In this document: positions 1 through 7,377 of the stretch, one piece after another
How positions within the stretch are numbered: position 1 is the stretch's first letter
Layout of the letters: each line of letters opens with the position of its first letter
Source: Nocardioides yefusunii
GTDB taxonomy: Bacteria; Actinomycetota; Actinomycetes; Propionibacteriales; Nocardioidaceae
Direction: 5' to 3'
Length of the DNA stretch: 64,000 nt
NCBI RefSeq assembly: GCF_004014875.1
Contig: NZ_CP034929.1
Span: 1,736,001-1,800,000 of the forward strand
Position numbers and translations under genes: made by a program
Notes under the pieces: generated by a model
Databases searched by the model: none
What the model was told of the DNA's origin: nothing
What the model saw: only the letters and a program-made list of their open reading frames with translations

Positions 1-781
1 CCGCCGCGCGGGCGAGAGTTGCGTCACGTTCCTCGGGTGAGAGCAGGGCGGCGAGGCGGTGCCCCAACGCCTCGGGCGCGTCGGAGGCAAGCTCCTGGAC
101 CAACGCACCGAGTCCGGCGACTTCGACCTCGTCGAGCGGCTGACCGGTCCATCCCCACAGCACCGTGCGGAGCTTGGGTTCGACGTGGAAGGTGAGGCCG
201 TGGTCGATCCCGCGCACGAGCCCGGCACCGCCGTCGGGGGCGACGAGCACGTGGCCGCCCTTGCGGTCGGAGTTGTTGAGGACGACGTCGAGCAGGGCCA
301 GGCGTCGCAGGTCGGATCGGTCGGCGTGGACGACCGTCACCTCCTCGCCGTCCTCGTCCTCGCCGCTGAGCACCGCGATCCAATGCTCACCCAGCGACGC
401 CGCCTGCACGGTCGGGACGAGGTCGACGACGGGCTCGTCCTGCTCCTCGACCCAGACCTGGAACGAACCGGGGCCGTGCGGCCCCTCGGCCAGCACCGTG
501 TGCGGGACGAGGTCCCAGCCCGCGTCATGACGGGTCAGAGCCTGGGCCACCAGCCAAGCGCAGTGCTCGCGGGCCGCCAAGGTGCCGTCGGGGAAGTCCC
601 AGAGCGGTCGCTCGCCCGCGATCGGCTTGTGGATCGCCCGCACCCCTGCGACCTCCACGAGGAAAGTCGCGTTGGAGGAGTCGGCCAGACGCCCCAGCAC
701 CACCACGTCCGAGGGCGCGAACTCCTCGGGCAGGCGGCGCGAACGGACCGAGTCAGAACTCACGACGGTGTCAGGGTTCAC
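1..781 (-). CDS. SCO1664 family protein (kinase-fold), partial
   Basis: The frame is open to the left window edge, so about 260 codons of the N-terminal and central part are seen and the C-terminus may be just missing. It starts at GTG 781-779, which shares GTGA with the stop of the DUF3090 gene, so the two are translationally coupled. Segments such as HKPIAGERPLWDFPDG, HDAGWDLVPHTVL and LNNSDRKGGHVL match the SCO1664 family, small actinobacterial proteins related to the phosphatidylinositol 3/4-kinase fold. The usual length is about 250-270 aa. The family's activity is unknown. In other actinobacteria the next gene is mshC (mycothiol biosynthesis), which would lie outside this window. A long antisense reading frame over the same DNA is a codon-bias shadow. 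Confidence 0.85.
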   Translation of the reverse strand, partial: MNPDTVVSSDSVRSRRLPEEFAPSDVVVLGRLADSSNATFLVEVAGVRAIHKPIAGERPLWDFPDGTLAAREHCAWLVAQALTRHDAGWDLVPHTVLAEGPHGPGSFQVWVEEQDEPVVDLVPTVQAASLGEHWIAVLSGEDEDGEEVTVVHADRSDLRRLALLDVVLNNSDRKGGHVLVAPDGGAGLVRGIDHGLTFHVEPKLRTVLWGWTGQPLDEVEVAGLGALVQELASDAPEALGHRLAALLSPEERDATLARAA

Positions 782-1461
782 GACAGTCGGCGACGGAACC
801 CGTTGGCCCGGACACAGAGGTGCCCCGAGGGATCCATCGCTTCGTTGCAGAACGGGCAGGTGGGCCGGCCGGCCTCCACGACGCGCTGCGCCCGGGCGGC
901 GAACGCACGGGCCTGCCCCGCGGGCATCCGCACCAACATCATCTCCTCGTACTCCTCCTCCCCGAGCACGTCGGAGAGGGCGTCGGCCAGGGAGCTGGCG
1001 AGGTCCTCGTCCATCTCGGGGTCGTCGTCGAGGAAGTCGTGGGTGGCCAGCGCCTCCGGGGCGGGCTCGCTGGCGACGTCCTCGTCCTGGATCTCCACGA
1101 AGGCAGGACCGCCGTCGACGGGGAAGATCTCCAGCACGGCCTCGGAGGTCTCCTCGTCCCACGACAACGTCATGGTGCCGACCCGGAACTCCTCCACGAT
1201 CGGCTGCTCCAGCGGGCTGGAGTCAACCAGGTGCTGGGGCGCGACGGCAGGCACCGTGCTGCGGTACTGCGGGAGCGTGAGCAGGTCGTCCAACATCTGC
1301 TCGATCCGTTCGGCGAGGGCGAGAACCTGCTGCTTCTCCAGAGCCACCGAGGTGACCCGGGCTCCGGTGCGGGCCTGCAGGAAGAAGGTCCGCTGGCCGG
1401 GCTGGCCGACGGTTCCGACGACGAAGCGTTCCGGGGGGACGTATGCGTGCACGACTGGCAT
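778..1461 (-). CDS. DUF3090 family protein
   Basis: A 227-aa protein of the actinobacterial DUF3090 family, function unknown. The N-terminus (MPVVHAYVPPERFVVGTVG) and the C-terminal zinc-ribbon-like CPFCNEAMDPSGHLC (C-x2-C, then H-x-C) are typical. The middle is strongly acidic (FLDDDPEMDEDL and following residues). It sits between a histidine phosphatase upstream and the SCO1664 gene downstream, an arrangement conserved across actinobacteria. Its stop overlaps the SCO1664 start by 4 bases. It has its own -10 box (TAGGCT) 6 bases before the ATG, so it can be transcribed independently as a leaderless message although the upstream stop is only 9 bases away. The zinc site is inferred from the cysteine pattern only. 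Confidence 0.92.
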   Translation of the reverse strand: MPVVHAYVPPERFVVGTVGQPGQRTFFLQARTGARVTSVALEKQQVLALAERIEQMLDDLLTLPQYRSTVPAVAPQHLVDSSPLEQPIVEEFRVGTMTLSWDEETSEAVLEIFPVDGGPAFVEIQDEDVASEPAPEALATHDFLDDDPEMDEDLASSLADALSDVLGEEEYEEMMLVRMPAGQARAFAARAQRVVEAGRPTCPFCNEAMDPSGHLCVRANGFRRRLS

Positions 1462-1467
1462 GGGTCG

Positions 1468-1473
1468 AGCCTA
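1468..1473 (-). promoter_or_regulatory. -10 box, leaderless promoter of DUF3090 gene
   Basis: TAGGCT on the minus strand ends 6 bases before the ATG at 1461, so transcription would begin at the start codon. It overlaps the last codons of the upstream phosphatase gene. Confidence 0.5.
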
Positions 1474-2226
1474 GGCCGCACTGCCGCCGGTGGGTGCGCC
1501 CGCTCCCCCACCGATCACGGCGTCGTCGCTCGCCGTGGTCCCACCATGGGGAGCGACGTGAGGGGTGTCGTCGGGGCTCGGTGGCGGGGTGAGCCACCCG
1601 AGGTCCCCGGCGGCGCTGTTCATGGTCACCACGTACGGGCGCGCCGCCGAGTACCGGACCACGCTGACGGAGGCGGGGTCCACCATGACGCGCTGGAACA
1701 GGTCGAGGTGCATCCCGAGCGCATCGGCCAGCACCGCCTTGAGCGGGTCGCCGTGGCTGGCGAGCAGCCAGACCGCCCCCGGCCCGTGCTCGGCCTCGAT
1801 CCGGGCGTCGTGCTCGCGCACAGCGCGGACGACGCGGTGGCTCATCTCTCCCATCGACTCCCCTCCTGGGAAGGTGACGCGAGAGGGCTGGGCCTGGACG
1901 ACGCTCCACAGCGGTTCCTTGGCGAGTTCGGCGATGGTGCGTCCCTGCCACTCGCCGTAGTCGCACTCCAGGACGGCCGGGTCGTGGACGAGGGAGGGCC
2001 GGAGGTCGTCGGGCACCTGCGACAGCGCGGCGGTGGCAGTGGCCACGCAGCGCTCGAGGGGGCTGGTGACGGCTGCGGCGAAGCGGACGTCGGTGAGTCG
2101 GGCGCCGAGCGCGGCGACCTGCGCCTCACCGTGGTCGTCAAGGAGGACGCCCGGCGTGCGCCCCGCCAGGACGCCGGAGGTGTTGGCCGTCGAACGGCCG
2201 TGTCGGACGAGCACCACGGTTGCCAT
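1471..2226 (-). CDS. Histidine phosphatase family protein (MSMEG_4193 type)
   Basis: A 251-aa histidine phosphatase. The catalytic RHG is at residues 8-10 (VLVRHGRSTAN), followed by TSPLERCVATA, ECDYGEWQG and the second catalytic histidine in LASHGDPLKA. The last 50 residues are low-complexity (Pro/Gly/Thr-rich) and probably disordered. MSMEG_4193-type phosphatases travel with DUF3090 and SCO1664 genes, as here, but the substrate is not known. The ATG at 2226 has a -10-like TACGCT 6 bases upstream, again predicting a leaderless transcript. It is divergent from corA with only 56 bases between the starts. Confidence 0.9.
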   Translation of the reverse strand: MATVVLVRHGRSTANTSGVLAGRTPGVLLDDHGEAQVAALGARLTDVRFAAAVTSPLERCVATATAALSQVPDDLRPSLVHDPAVLECDYGEWQGRTIAELAKEPLWSVVQAQPSRVTFPGGESMGEMSHRVVRAVREHDARIEAEHGPGAVWLLASHGDPLKAVLADALGMHLDLFQRVMVDPASVSVVRYSAARPYVVTMNSAAGDLGWLTPPPSPDDTPHVAPHGGTTASDDAVIGGGAGAPTGGSAA

Positions 2227-2232
2227 GACGAG

Positions 2233-2238
2233 AGCGTA
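2233..2238 (-). promoter_or_regulatory. -10 box, leaderless promoter of phosphatase gene
   Basis: TACGCT on the minus strand ends 6 bases before the start at 2226. It is paired head-to-head with the corA -10 box at 2271-2276. Confidence 0.45.
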
Positions 2239-2270
2239 GTTCTCTCCTGTCGGGGACGGGGCAGGACGGC

Positions 2271-2276
2271 TAGCCT
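2271..2276 (+). promoter_or_regulatory. -10 box, leaderless promoter of corA
   Basis: TAGCCT lies 6 bases before the ATG at 2283, so the transcript would start at the coding sequence. Confidence 0.5.
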
Positions 2277-2282
2277 CGGCCC

Positions 2283-3341
2283 ATGGAGGTGCACGAACGA
2301 CTCTTCGTCGACGGACAGCCGGCCGACGTCACGACCCGGCCCGAGGACGACGCTCCGGGCACGTCACGGGTGCACTGGACGTGGATCGTGGGTCCTTCGG
2401 AGGCTGATCGCGACGACCTGCTGCCGGTGCTGTTCGAGCGGGCCGGGGTGGAGCCGGCTGCGACCCGTCGGCTGTTGCGGGCCACACCGGGCGGGACACG
2501 TCGGCCTTCACTGCGTCGCCACGGTGAGACGGTGGCGCTGTCGTTGCGGCTCCTCGACTACGACGACCCCACCGACGCGGTGGAGTCGGGCGAGGAATGG
2601 GTGATCGTGCGGGGCGCCCAGGTGGTCTCGGTGACCCGTGCCCCCGAGGGGGCGGAACTGCCTCACCCCGGTGACGCGTTGGTGGCGCACCGGCACGGTG
2701 AGTCACCCTTCGGGGTGGGGTCGTGCCTGGCGGACCCTGAGGATCCCGACTCACAGGCGTGCACCTGTGTGGTCCGCACACCGGTGGACGTCGTGCACGA
2801 GGTGTTGTTGCGCTGCGTCGACGACTACGAGCGGGTCGCGGGGCAGTTGCAGGAGGACGTCGACGAGGTCGAGCTCTCGGTCTTCTCCCCCAGCCGGACC
2901 GGGGACGCGGAACGGATCTACACCCTCAAGCGGGAGGTCGCGGAGGCCCGTCGGGCGGTGGCTCCGCTGGTGGGGGTCCTGGAGCACGACGTACGCCAGG
3001 ACCCGACGCTGCAGGTCTGGTGGGAGCACGCGGGGGCACTGGACGTGGTCGAACGACTGCACCGGGTGAGCGAGAACGTCGACGTGCTGGACGAACTGCT
3101 CTCCTCCATCCTCGACGCGCACGTCGCCCGGGTCTCGGTGCAGCAGAACGAGGACATGCGTCGCATCTCCGCGGGCGCCGCACTGGTGGTGGTGCCGACG
3201 TTCCTGGCGGGCGTGTGGGGCATGAACTTCGACGGGATGCCGGAGTTGCACTGGGCCCTGGGCTACCCGATGGCGTTGGGCGCGATGGTGCTCAGCGTCT
3301 CCGGCATGTGGGTGGCGTTCCGTCGGATCGGGTGGTTCTGA
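2283..3341 (+). CDS. corA: CorA-family magnesium/cobalt channel
   Basis: A 352-aa CorA-type divalent cation channel of the inner membrane. A long cytoplasmic alpha/beta and coiled-coil region is followed by two C-terminal transmembrane helices. The signature GMN is at residues 313-315 (GVWGMNFDGMPEL), after TM1 (SAGAALVVVPTFLAG) and before TM2. It carries its own leaderless promoter and ends at a hairpin shared with the convergent uppP gene. Substrate preference (Mg2+, Co2+, Ni2+ or Zn2+ efflux as in ZntB) cannot be settled from sequence. The GMN motif favours Mg2+/Co2+. Confidence 0.9.
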   Translation: MEVHERLFVDGQPADVTTRPEDDAPGTSRVHWTWIVGPSEADRDDLLPVLFERAGVEPAATRRLLRATPGGTRRPSLRRHGETVALSLRLLDYDDPTDAVESGEEWVIVRGAQVVSVTRAPEGAELPHPGDALVAHRHGESPFGVGSCLADPEDPDSQACTCVVRTPVDVVHEVLLRCVDDYERVAGQLQEDVDEVELSVFSPSRTGDAERIYTLKREVAEARRAVAPLVGVLEHDVRQDPTLQVWWEHAGALDVVERLHRVSENVDVLDELLSSILDAHVARVSVQQNEDMRRISAGAALVVVPTFLAGVWGMNFDGMPELHWALGYPMALGAMVLSVSGMWVAFRRIGWF

Positions 3342-3370
3342 GGCTCACCCTGTCGGCGCCCGGAACGGCA

Positions 3371-3401
3371 GCAGGGGCCGACCATGACGGTCGACCCCTG
3401 C
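3371..3401. terminator. Bidirectional hairpin between corA and uppP
   Basis: Arms GCAGGGGCCGACC and GGTCGACCCCTGC (12 of 13 pairs) with a 5-base loop lie between two convergent genes. There is no clear T-run, as is common in actinobacteria. Confidence 0.7.
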
Positions 3402-3437
3402 GCAGGAGGTACCGGAGGGTACGAGGTGGAGCGGGCG

Positions 3438-4358
3438 TCAGGCGGCGAGGACGCCGGTCCCGAGCAGCACCATCACGACCAGTCCGAGCGCGATCCGGTA
3501 GATCACGAACGGGGTGTACGACTTGGTGGAGACGTAACGCAGCAGCCAGGCGATCGCGGCATAGCCGACGACGAACGAGATCACGGTCGCCAGGGCGGTC
3601 GGACCCCAGCCGTAGGGGTTGTCACCGGCACCGATGTCGGGCAGCGTGAAGATGCCGGCGCCGACCACGGCGGGGATGGCCAGCAGGAATGCGAACCGGG
3701 TGGCTGCAGCGCGCTCGAGGCCGAGGAAGAGACCCATCGAGATCGTCGCGCCGGAGCGGGAGACGCCGGGGATCAGCGCCATCGCCTGGGCCAGACCCAT
3801 CGCGAGGGCGTCCTTGCGGGTCAGTTCACTGACCGGGCGGGCGTTGCGACCGATCCGGTCGGCAATGCCGAGCACCACGCCCATGACGACCAGCATCGTG
3901 GCCACGATCCAGAGGTTGCGGAGGTCCTCCTCGATGAGGTCCTTGAAGAAGATGCCCAGCAGGACGATCGGGATCGAGCCGAAGATGATGTACCAGCCCA
4001 TGCGGACCTCGAGGGTCTTGTTCATCGTGCTGCTCTCGCGGGCCAGACCGGAGTCGGCCCGCACCGTGCCGATGTTCCACCGGCGAGCCACACGGTTGTT
4101 GAGACGCACCGCGATCAGCATCAGCCCGGTCACGGCGGCCCGCACCCAGTTGGTGGCGATGTTCCAGATGTCCTTGCGGAAGTAGATGAGCACCGCGAGC
4201 TCGGTGCCGATCTGCACCACCGCGGTGAAGGCCGCGCCCGGGTCCTCCCACCCGAAGAGCTCAGGGAAGATGCGCAGGTGCGCACTGGAAGAGATCGGGA
4301 GGAACTCGGTCAACCCCTGGAGGGTTCCGAGGACCACGGCCTTGAACATGTCCCACAT
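3438..4358 (-). CDS. uppP: Undecaprenyl-diphosphatase (BacA/UppP)
   Basis: An integral-membrane phosphatase that recycles undecaprenyl pyrophosphate to the monophosphate carrier used in peptidoglycan and teichoic-acid synthesis; overproduction gives bacitracin resistance. The family signature EFLPISSSAHL lies about 20 residues from the start and PGVSRSGATISMG near residue 200. Together they form the catalytic site with the glutamate-rich first motif. The protein has about eight hydrophobic segments. I chose ATG 4358 (306 aa) because a TAGTGT box lies 8 bases upstream. A GTG at 4370 and an ATG at 4349 are also possible. Confidence 0.93.
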   Translation of the reverse strand: MWDMFKAVVLGTLQGLTEFLPISSSAHLRIFPELFGWEDPGAAFTAVVQIGTELAVLIYFRKDIWNIATNWVRAAVTGLMLIAVRLNNRVARRWNIGTVRADSGLARESSTMNKTLEVRMGWYIIFGSIPIVLLGIFFKDLIEEDLRNLWIVATMLVVMGVVLGIADRIGRNARPVSELTRKDALAMGLAQAMALIPGVSRSGATISMGLFLGLERAAATRFAFLLAIPAVVGAGIFTLPDIGAGDNPYGWGPTALATVISFVVGYAAIAWLLRYVSTKSYTPFVIYRIALGLVVMVLLGTGVLAA

Positions 4359-4447
4359 GGGGCCCAACACTAGGGCTCGACGCCTGCGTCACGCCCGCGG
4401 GTGCACCCTGACGGCGAGCCGGGGTGGGTTCGCCCACGCCGGGTGGT

Positions 4448-4453
4448 TAACGT
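4448..4453 (+). promoter_or_regulatory. -10 box, leaderless promoter of aldo/keto reductase
   Basis: TAACGT ends 6 bases before the ATG at 4460. Confidence 0.45.
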
Positions 4454-4459
4454 GACGCC

Positions 4460-5419
4460 ATGCAGCAGCGCTCCGTCGGTCGTACCGGTCTCTTCGTCTC
4501 CCGCCTCGGTCTGGGCACCATGACCTGGGGTCGTGAGACCGACGAGCACGAGGCCAGGGACCAGTTCCGGCGTTACGTGGAGGCCGGCGGAAACTTCGTC
4601 GACACCGCCGCGAGCTACGGCGACGGGCTCTCGGAGGAACTCCTGGGCTCCCTCATCGGTGACGTGGTGCGCCGTGAGGACGTCGTCATCGCGACCAAGG
4701 GCGGCGTGGGACGTCGTGGCCACCAGCGAGTGCCGTCGGCCTCGCGCGGGACGCTGCTCGACGACCTGGACGCCTCGCTGCGTCGCCTCAAGGTCGACCA
4801 CGTCGACCTGTGGCAGGTGCACGTGTGGTCCGACGAGACCCCGATCGAGGAGACGCTCGCGACCCTCGACTTCGCCGTCCAGACCGGCCGGGCCCGCTAC
4901 GTCGGCATCTCGAACTACTCCGGTTGGCAGACCGCCCAGGCCGCCACGTGGCAGCGCGCCGTGCCCGGCCGTGTCCAGTTGGCCAGCACCCAGGTGGAGT
5001 ACTCGCTGCTGCAGCGTTCCGTGGAGGACGAGGTCATCCCGGCTGCTCGCGCCACCGGTCTGGGTGTCCTGCCGTGGTCGCCGCTGGGCCGCGGTGTCCT
5101 GACCGGCAAGTACCGCACCGGTCTGCCGTCGGACTCGCGCGCGGCGTCCGACACCTATGCAGCGTTCGTCCACCCCTACCTCGACGAGCGAGGACGGGGC
5201 ATCGTCGAGGCCGTCACCAAGGCGGCCGAGGGTCTGGGCTGGAGCCCGCTCCAGGTCGCCCTCGTGTGGGTCCGGGACCGTCTCGGTGTCACCGCACCCA
5301 TCGTGGGTGCGCGTACTGCGTCGCAGATCTCGCCCGCCCTGGCCTGTGAGGACCTGGCGTTGCCGCCGGAGCTGATCGCGGCCCTGGACGACGTCTCCGC
5401 CGAGGTCCCGCGCCTCTGA
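4460..5419 (+). CDS. Aldo/keto reductase
   Basis: A 319-aa NADPH-dependent aldo/keto reductase (TIM barrel). The catalytic tetrad can be read as D48 and Y53 (VDTAASYGDG), K80 (IATKGG) and H121 (LWQVHVW). The phosphate-binding end of the barrel is near VGARTASQISPAL. It most resembles the YajO/YakC-type reductases of general aldehyde detoxification, but the substrate is unknown. The start is fixed by a -10 box 6 bases upstream. The DUF5703 gene follows 40 bases downstream on the same strand with its own ribosome-binding site. Confidence 0.9.
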   Translation: MQQRSVGRTGLFVSRLGLGTMTWGRETDEHEARDQFRRYVEAGGNFVDTAASYGDGLSEELLGSLIGDVVRREDVVIATKGGVGRRGHQRVPSASRGTLLDDLDASLRRLKVDHVDLWQVHVWSDETPIEETLATLDFAVQTGRARYVGISNYSGWQTAQAATWQRAVPGRVQLASTQVEYSLLQRSVEDEVIPAARATGLGVLPWSPLGRGVLTGKYRTGLPSDSRAASDTYAAFVHPYLDERGRGIVEAVTKAAEGLGWSPLQVALVWVRDRLGVTAPIVGARTASQISPALACEDLALPPELIAALDDVSAEVPRL

Positions 5420-5459
5420 TCCACCCGTTCGTCCGCACTGCCTGCGTCAGGAGAGTCCT

Positions 5460-5696
5460 GTGGCCCGTATCCCTGCCCTCGACGTCATCAAGGCCCGTCA
5501 GCGTGCGAACGCCGCCGAGTGGGAGTATCGCTCGCTGCGCTACGAACGCGACCTGTCCCGCAGCGCAGTGACACGGCTCCTGGTGGAGCAGGCCGAACTG
5601 GGTGGCTGGGAGTTGTCCCGTACCCGGATCGCTCCTGACGGGACCCGCAGCGTGCTGCTGCGCCGCAAGGTGATCCGGGTCGTGCGCACCGCCTGA
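5460..5696 (+). CDS. DUF5703 family small protein
   Basis: A 78-aa basic protein starting at GTG 5460 behind an AGGAG Shine-Dalgarno. It contains the conserved EWEYRSLRYERDLSRS and the ELGGWELSRTRIAPDGTR segment of the DUF5703 family, a small actinobacterial family of unknown function. It has no signal peptide or membrane segment. It probably shares a transcript with the aldo/keto reductase and converges on the M20 peptidase gene. Confidence 0.85.
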   Translation: MARIPALDVIKARQRANAAEWEYRSLRYERDLSRSAVTRLLVEQAELGGWELSRTRIAPDGTRSVLLRRKVIRVVRTA

Positions 5697-5706
5697 TCAC
5701 GCCTCT

Positions 5707-5722
5707 CCTGAGACGGCTCAGG
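5707..5722. terminator. Weak hairpin between convergent genes
   Basis: CCTGAG-ACGG-CTCAGG, a 6-bp stem, overlaps the last codons of the M20 peptidase gene. It is short, so its role as a terminator is uncertain. Confidence 0.35.
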
Positions 5723-7070
5723 CCTCATCGAGGAACCGGTCGAAGACCCGCGCACCGAAACGGAGCGCGTCGAGCGGGACTCGCTCGTCGACACCGTGGA
5801 ACAACGAACCGAAGTCGAGGTCGGCGGGCAGACGCAGCGGCGCGAAGCCGTAGGTCTGCATCCCGAGCTTGCCGAAGTGCTTGCCGTCGGTGCCGGCGCT
5901 GAGCAGGAACGGCGCGACGTGCGCATCGGGGTCCTCGGCGAGGATGGAGCGACTGATCGCCCCCATCAGGTCCGAATCGGTCGGTGACTCCCACGGACGC
6001 TGGTGGCTGACGAACTCGCGCTCGACGCCGGGGCCGAGCAGGCTGTCCAGAGTGGCGAAGAACTCGTCCTCGTAGCCGGGCAGGAAGCGGCCGTCGAGGT
6101 GTGCGGTGGCCTCCGACGGAATGACGTTGACCTTGTAGCCGGCCCCGAGCATGGTCGGGTTGACGGTGTTGCGCAGCACGGCAGCGAGCATCTGCGCCGA
6201 CGACTCGAACTCGCTGACCAGGGCCTCGGCGTTCTCCGGGGTGGGTGCGACGCCTGCGATCTCACCGACGGTGGCGAGCAGCACCTCCATCGCCGGGGTA
6301 AGGCGGACGGGCCACTGGTGGGCTCCCACCCTGGCGACCGCCCCGGCGAGCCGGGTGACGGCGTTGTCGGCGTTCTCCATCGAGCCGTGTCCGGCGGTGC
6401 CGCGGGCGGTGAGCTTCATCCACGCCATGCCGCGTTCGGCGGCCTCGATCAGGTAGATCCGCTGGCCGCGGACGGTCGTGGTGAAGCCGCCGACCTCACC
6501 GACCGCCTCGGTGCACCCCTCGAACAGCTCGGGACGCTGGGCGACGAGGAGTTCGCCACCGAAGTGACCACCGGCCTCCTCGTCCGCGGTGAAGCAGAGG
6601 ACAACGGGACGCTCGGGCAACGCACCGGTGCGGGCACGCTCACGGACGACGGAGAGCGCCATCGCGTCGAAGTCCTTCATGTCGACCGCTCCACGACCCC
6701 AGAGGTAGCCGTCGGCGATCTCGCCAGCGAACGGATCGTAAGTCCAGTCCGAGGCCTGCGCAGGGACGACGTCGAGGTGGCCGTGGACCAGGAGAGCGTC
6801 CTCGCGTCCACCGGGACGCCCACCGAAACGAGCCACGACGTTGGCGCGCCCCGGAGCGAGCTCGACGATCTCGGGGGTGATGCCGACCTCGTCGAGCAGC
6901 GCAGCGACGTGTTCAGCCGTTCCGCGTTCTCCGGGGCCACTTCCGTCGCCGTAGTTGGAGGAGTCGATACGGATCAGGTCACGGGCGAGGTCCACGACCT
7001 CACGTCCGGGGTCGCGGGAGAAAAATCCTTCGCCGGTGCCGTTCGTGGAGGTCAGAGCATCGTCAGCCAT
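5718..7070 (-). CDS. M20/M25/M40 family metallopeptidase
   Basis: A 450-aa co-catalytic zinc peptidase or deacylase of the M20 family (cytoplasmic, acting on dipeptides or acylated amino acids). Counting from ATG 7070, the metal ligand H98 and D100 lie in HGHLDVVP, the bridging D130 in GAVDMKDFD, and the general base E164 with E165 in TADEEAGG. The dimerisation insert follows (VEREF region). ATG 7070 has GGAGG 9 bases upstream. The upstream in-frame codons to 7175 overlap the promoter side of tRNA-Leu and are unlikely to be coding. Confidence 0.92.
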   Translation of the reverse strand: MADDALTSTNGTGEGFFSRDPGREVVDLARDLIRIDSSNYGDGSGPGERGTAEHVAALLDEVGITPEIVELAPGRANVVARFGGRPGGREDALLVHGHLDVVPAQASDWTYDPFAGEIADGYLWGRGAVDMKDFDAMALSVVRERARTGALPERPVVLCFTADEEAGGHFGGELLVAQRPELFEGCTEAVGEVGGFTTTVRGQRIYLIEAAERGMAWMKLTARGTAGHGSMENADNAVTRLAGAVARVGAHQWPVRLTPAMEVLLATVGEIAGVAPTPENAEALVSEFESSAQMLAAVLRNTVNPTMLGAGYKVNVIPSEATAHLDGRFLPGYEDEFFATLDSLLGPGVEREFVSHQRPWESPTDSDLMGAISRSILAEDPDAHVAPFLLSAGTDGKHFGKLGMQTYGFAPLRLPADLDFGSLFHGVDERVPLDALRFGARVFDRFLDEA

Positions 7071-7145
7071 GCCATCCATCCTCCGCCCTGGTCCCTTCTG
7101 GCACCACAAGGGACCCCCCGTTTTCCCAAGTCCGCGTCCCGTTGC

Positions 7146-7268
7146 TAATGTTCTCTTTGTCAGCACGACAGACACCCAGTCCGGGTGGCGGAATAGGCAG
7201 ACGCGCTAGCTTGAGGTGCTAGTGCCCGTATTAGGGCGTGGGGGTTCAAGTCCCCCCTCGGACACAGA
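7146..7268 (+). repeat. 123-bp direct repeat, copy 1 (tRNA-Leu with promoter)
   Basis: Starts TAATGTTCTCTTTGTCAGC and runs through the whole tRNA gene to GGACACAGA. It differs from copy 2 (9459-9581) at a single base (A/T just before the tRNA). The shared 33 bases upstream of the tRNA include the -10-like TAATGT. Confidence 0.9.
7179..7264 (+). tRNA. tRNA-Leu (GAG)
   Basis: An 86-nt class II tRNA. The acceptor GTCCGGG pairs with CTCGGAC (one G-T), the discriminator is A73 and no CCA is encoded. The anticodon arm is CTAGC-TTGAGGT-GCTAG, giving anticodon GAG (reads CUC/CUU). The long variable arm GCCC-GTATTA-GGGC is typical of leucine tRNAs. The T arm is GGGGG-TTCAAGT-CCCCC. Confidence 0.96.
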
Positions 7269-7270
7269 TA

Positions 7271-7306
7271 AAGATCCGGTTCCTGGAAACAGGAACCGGA
7301 TCTTTC
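7271..7306 (+). terminator. Terminator of first tRNA-Leu
   Basis: A perfect 14-bp stem, AAGATCCGGTTCCT with AGGAACCGGATCTT, 6-base loop, followed by TTTCT, starting 7 bases after the tRNA. Confidence 0.85.
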
Positions 7307-7377
7307 TGCATTTCAGGGTCCCTCCCCTTTCCCCTCCCCGCTTCGATCCGCGAGGAGGAGAAAGGGGAATGAGTCCG

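Noticed and set aside
59..1474. 471-aa plus-strand open frame across the SCO1664/DUF3090 region
   Set aside because: It is antisense to two recognised protein families with normal codon use. Long antisense frames are expected at this GC content.
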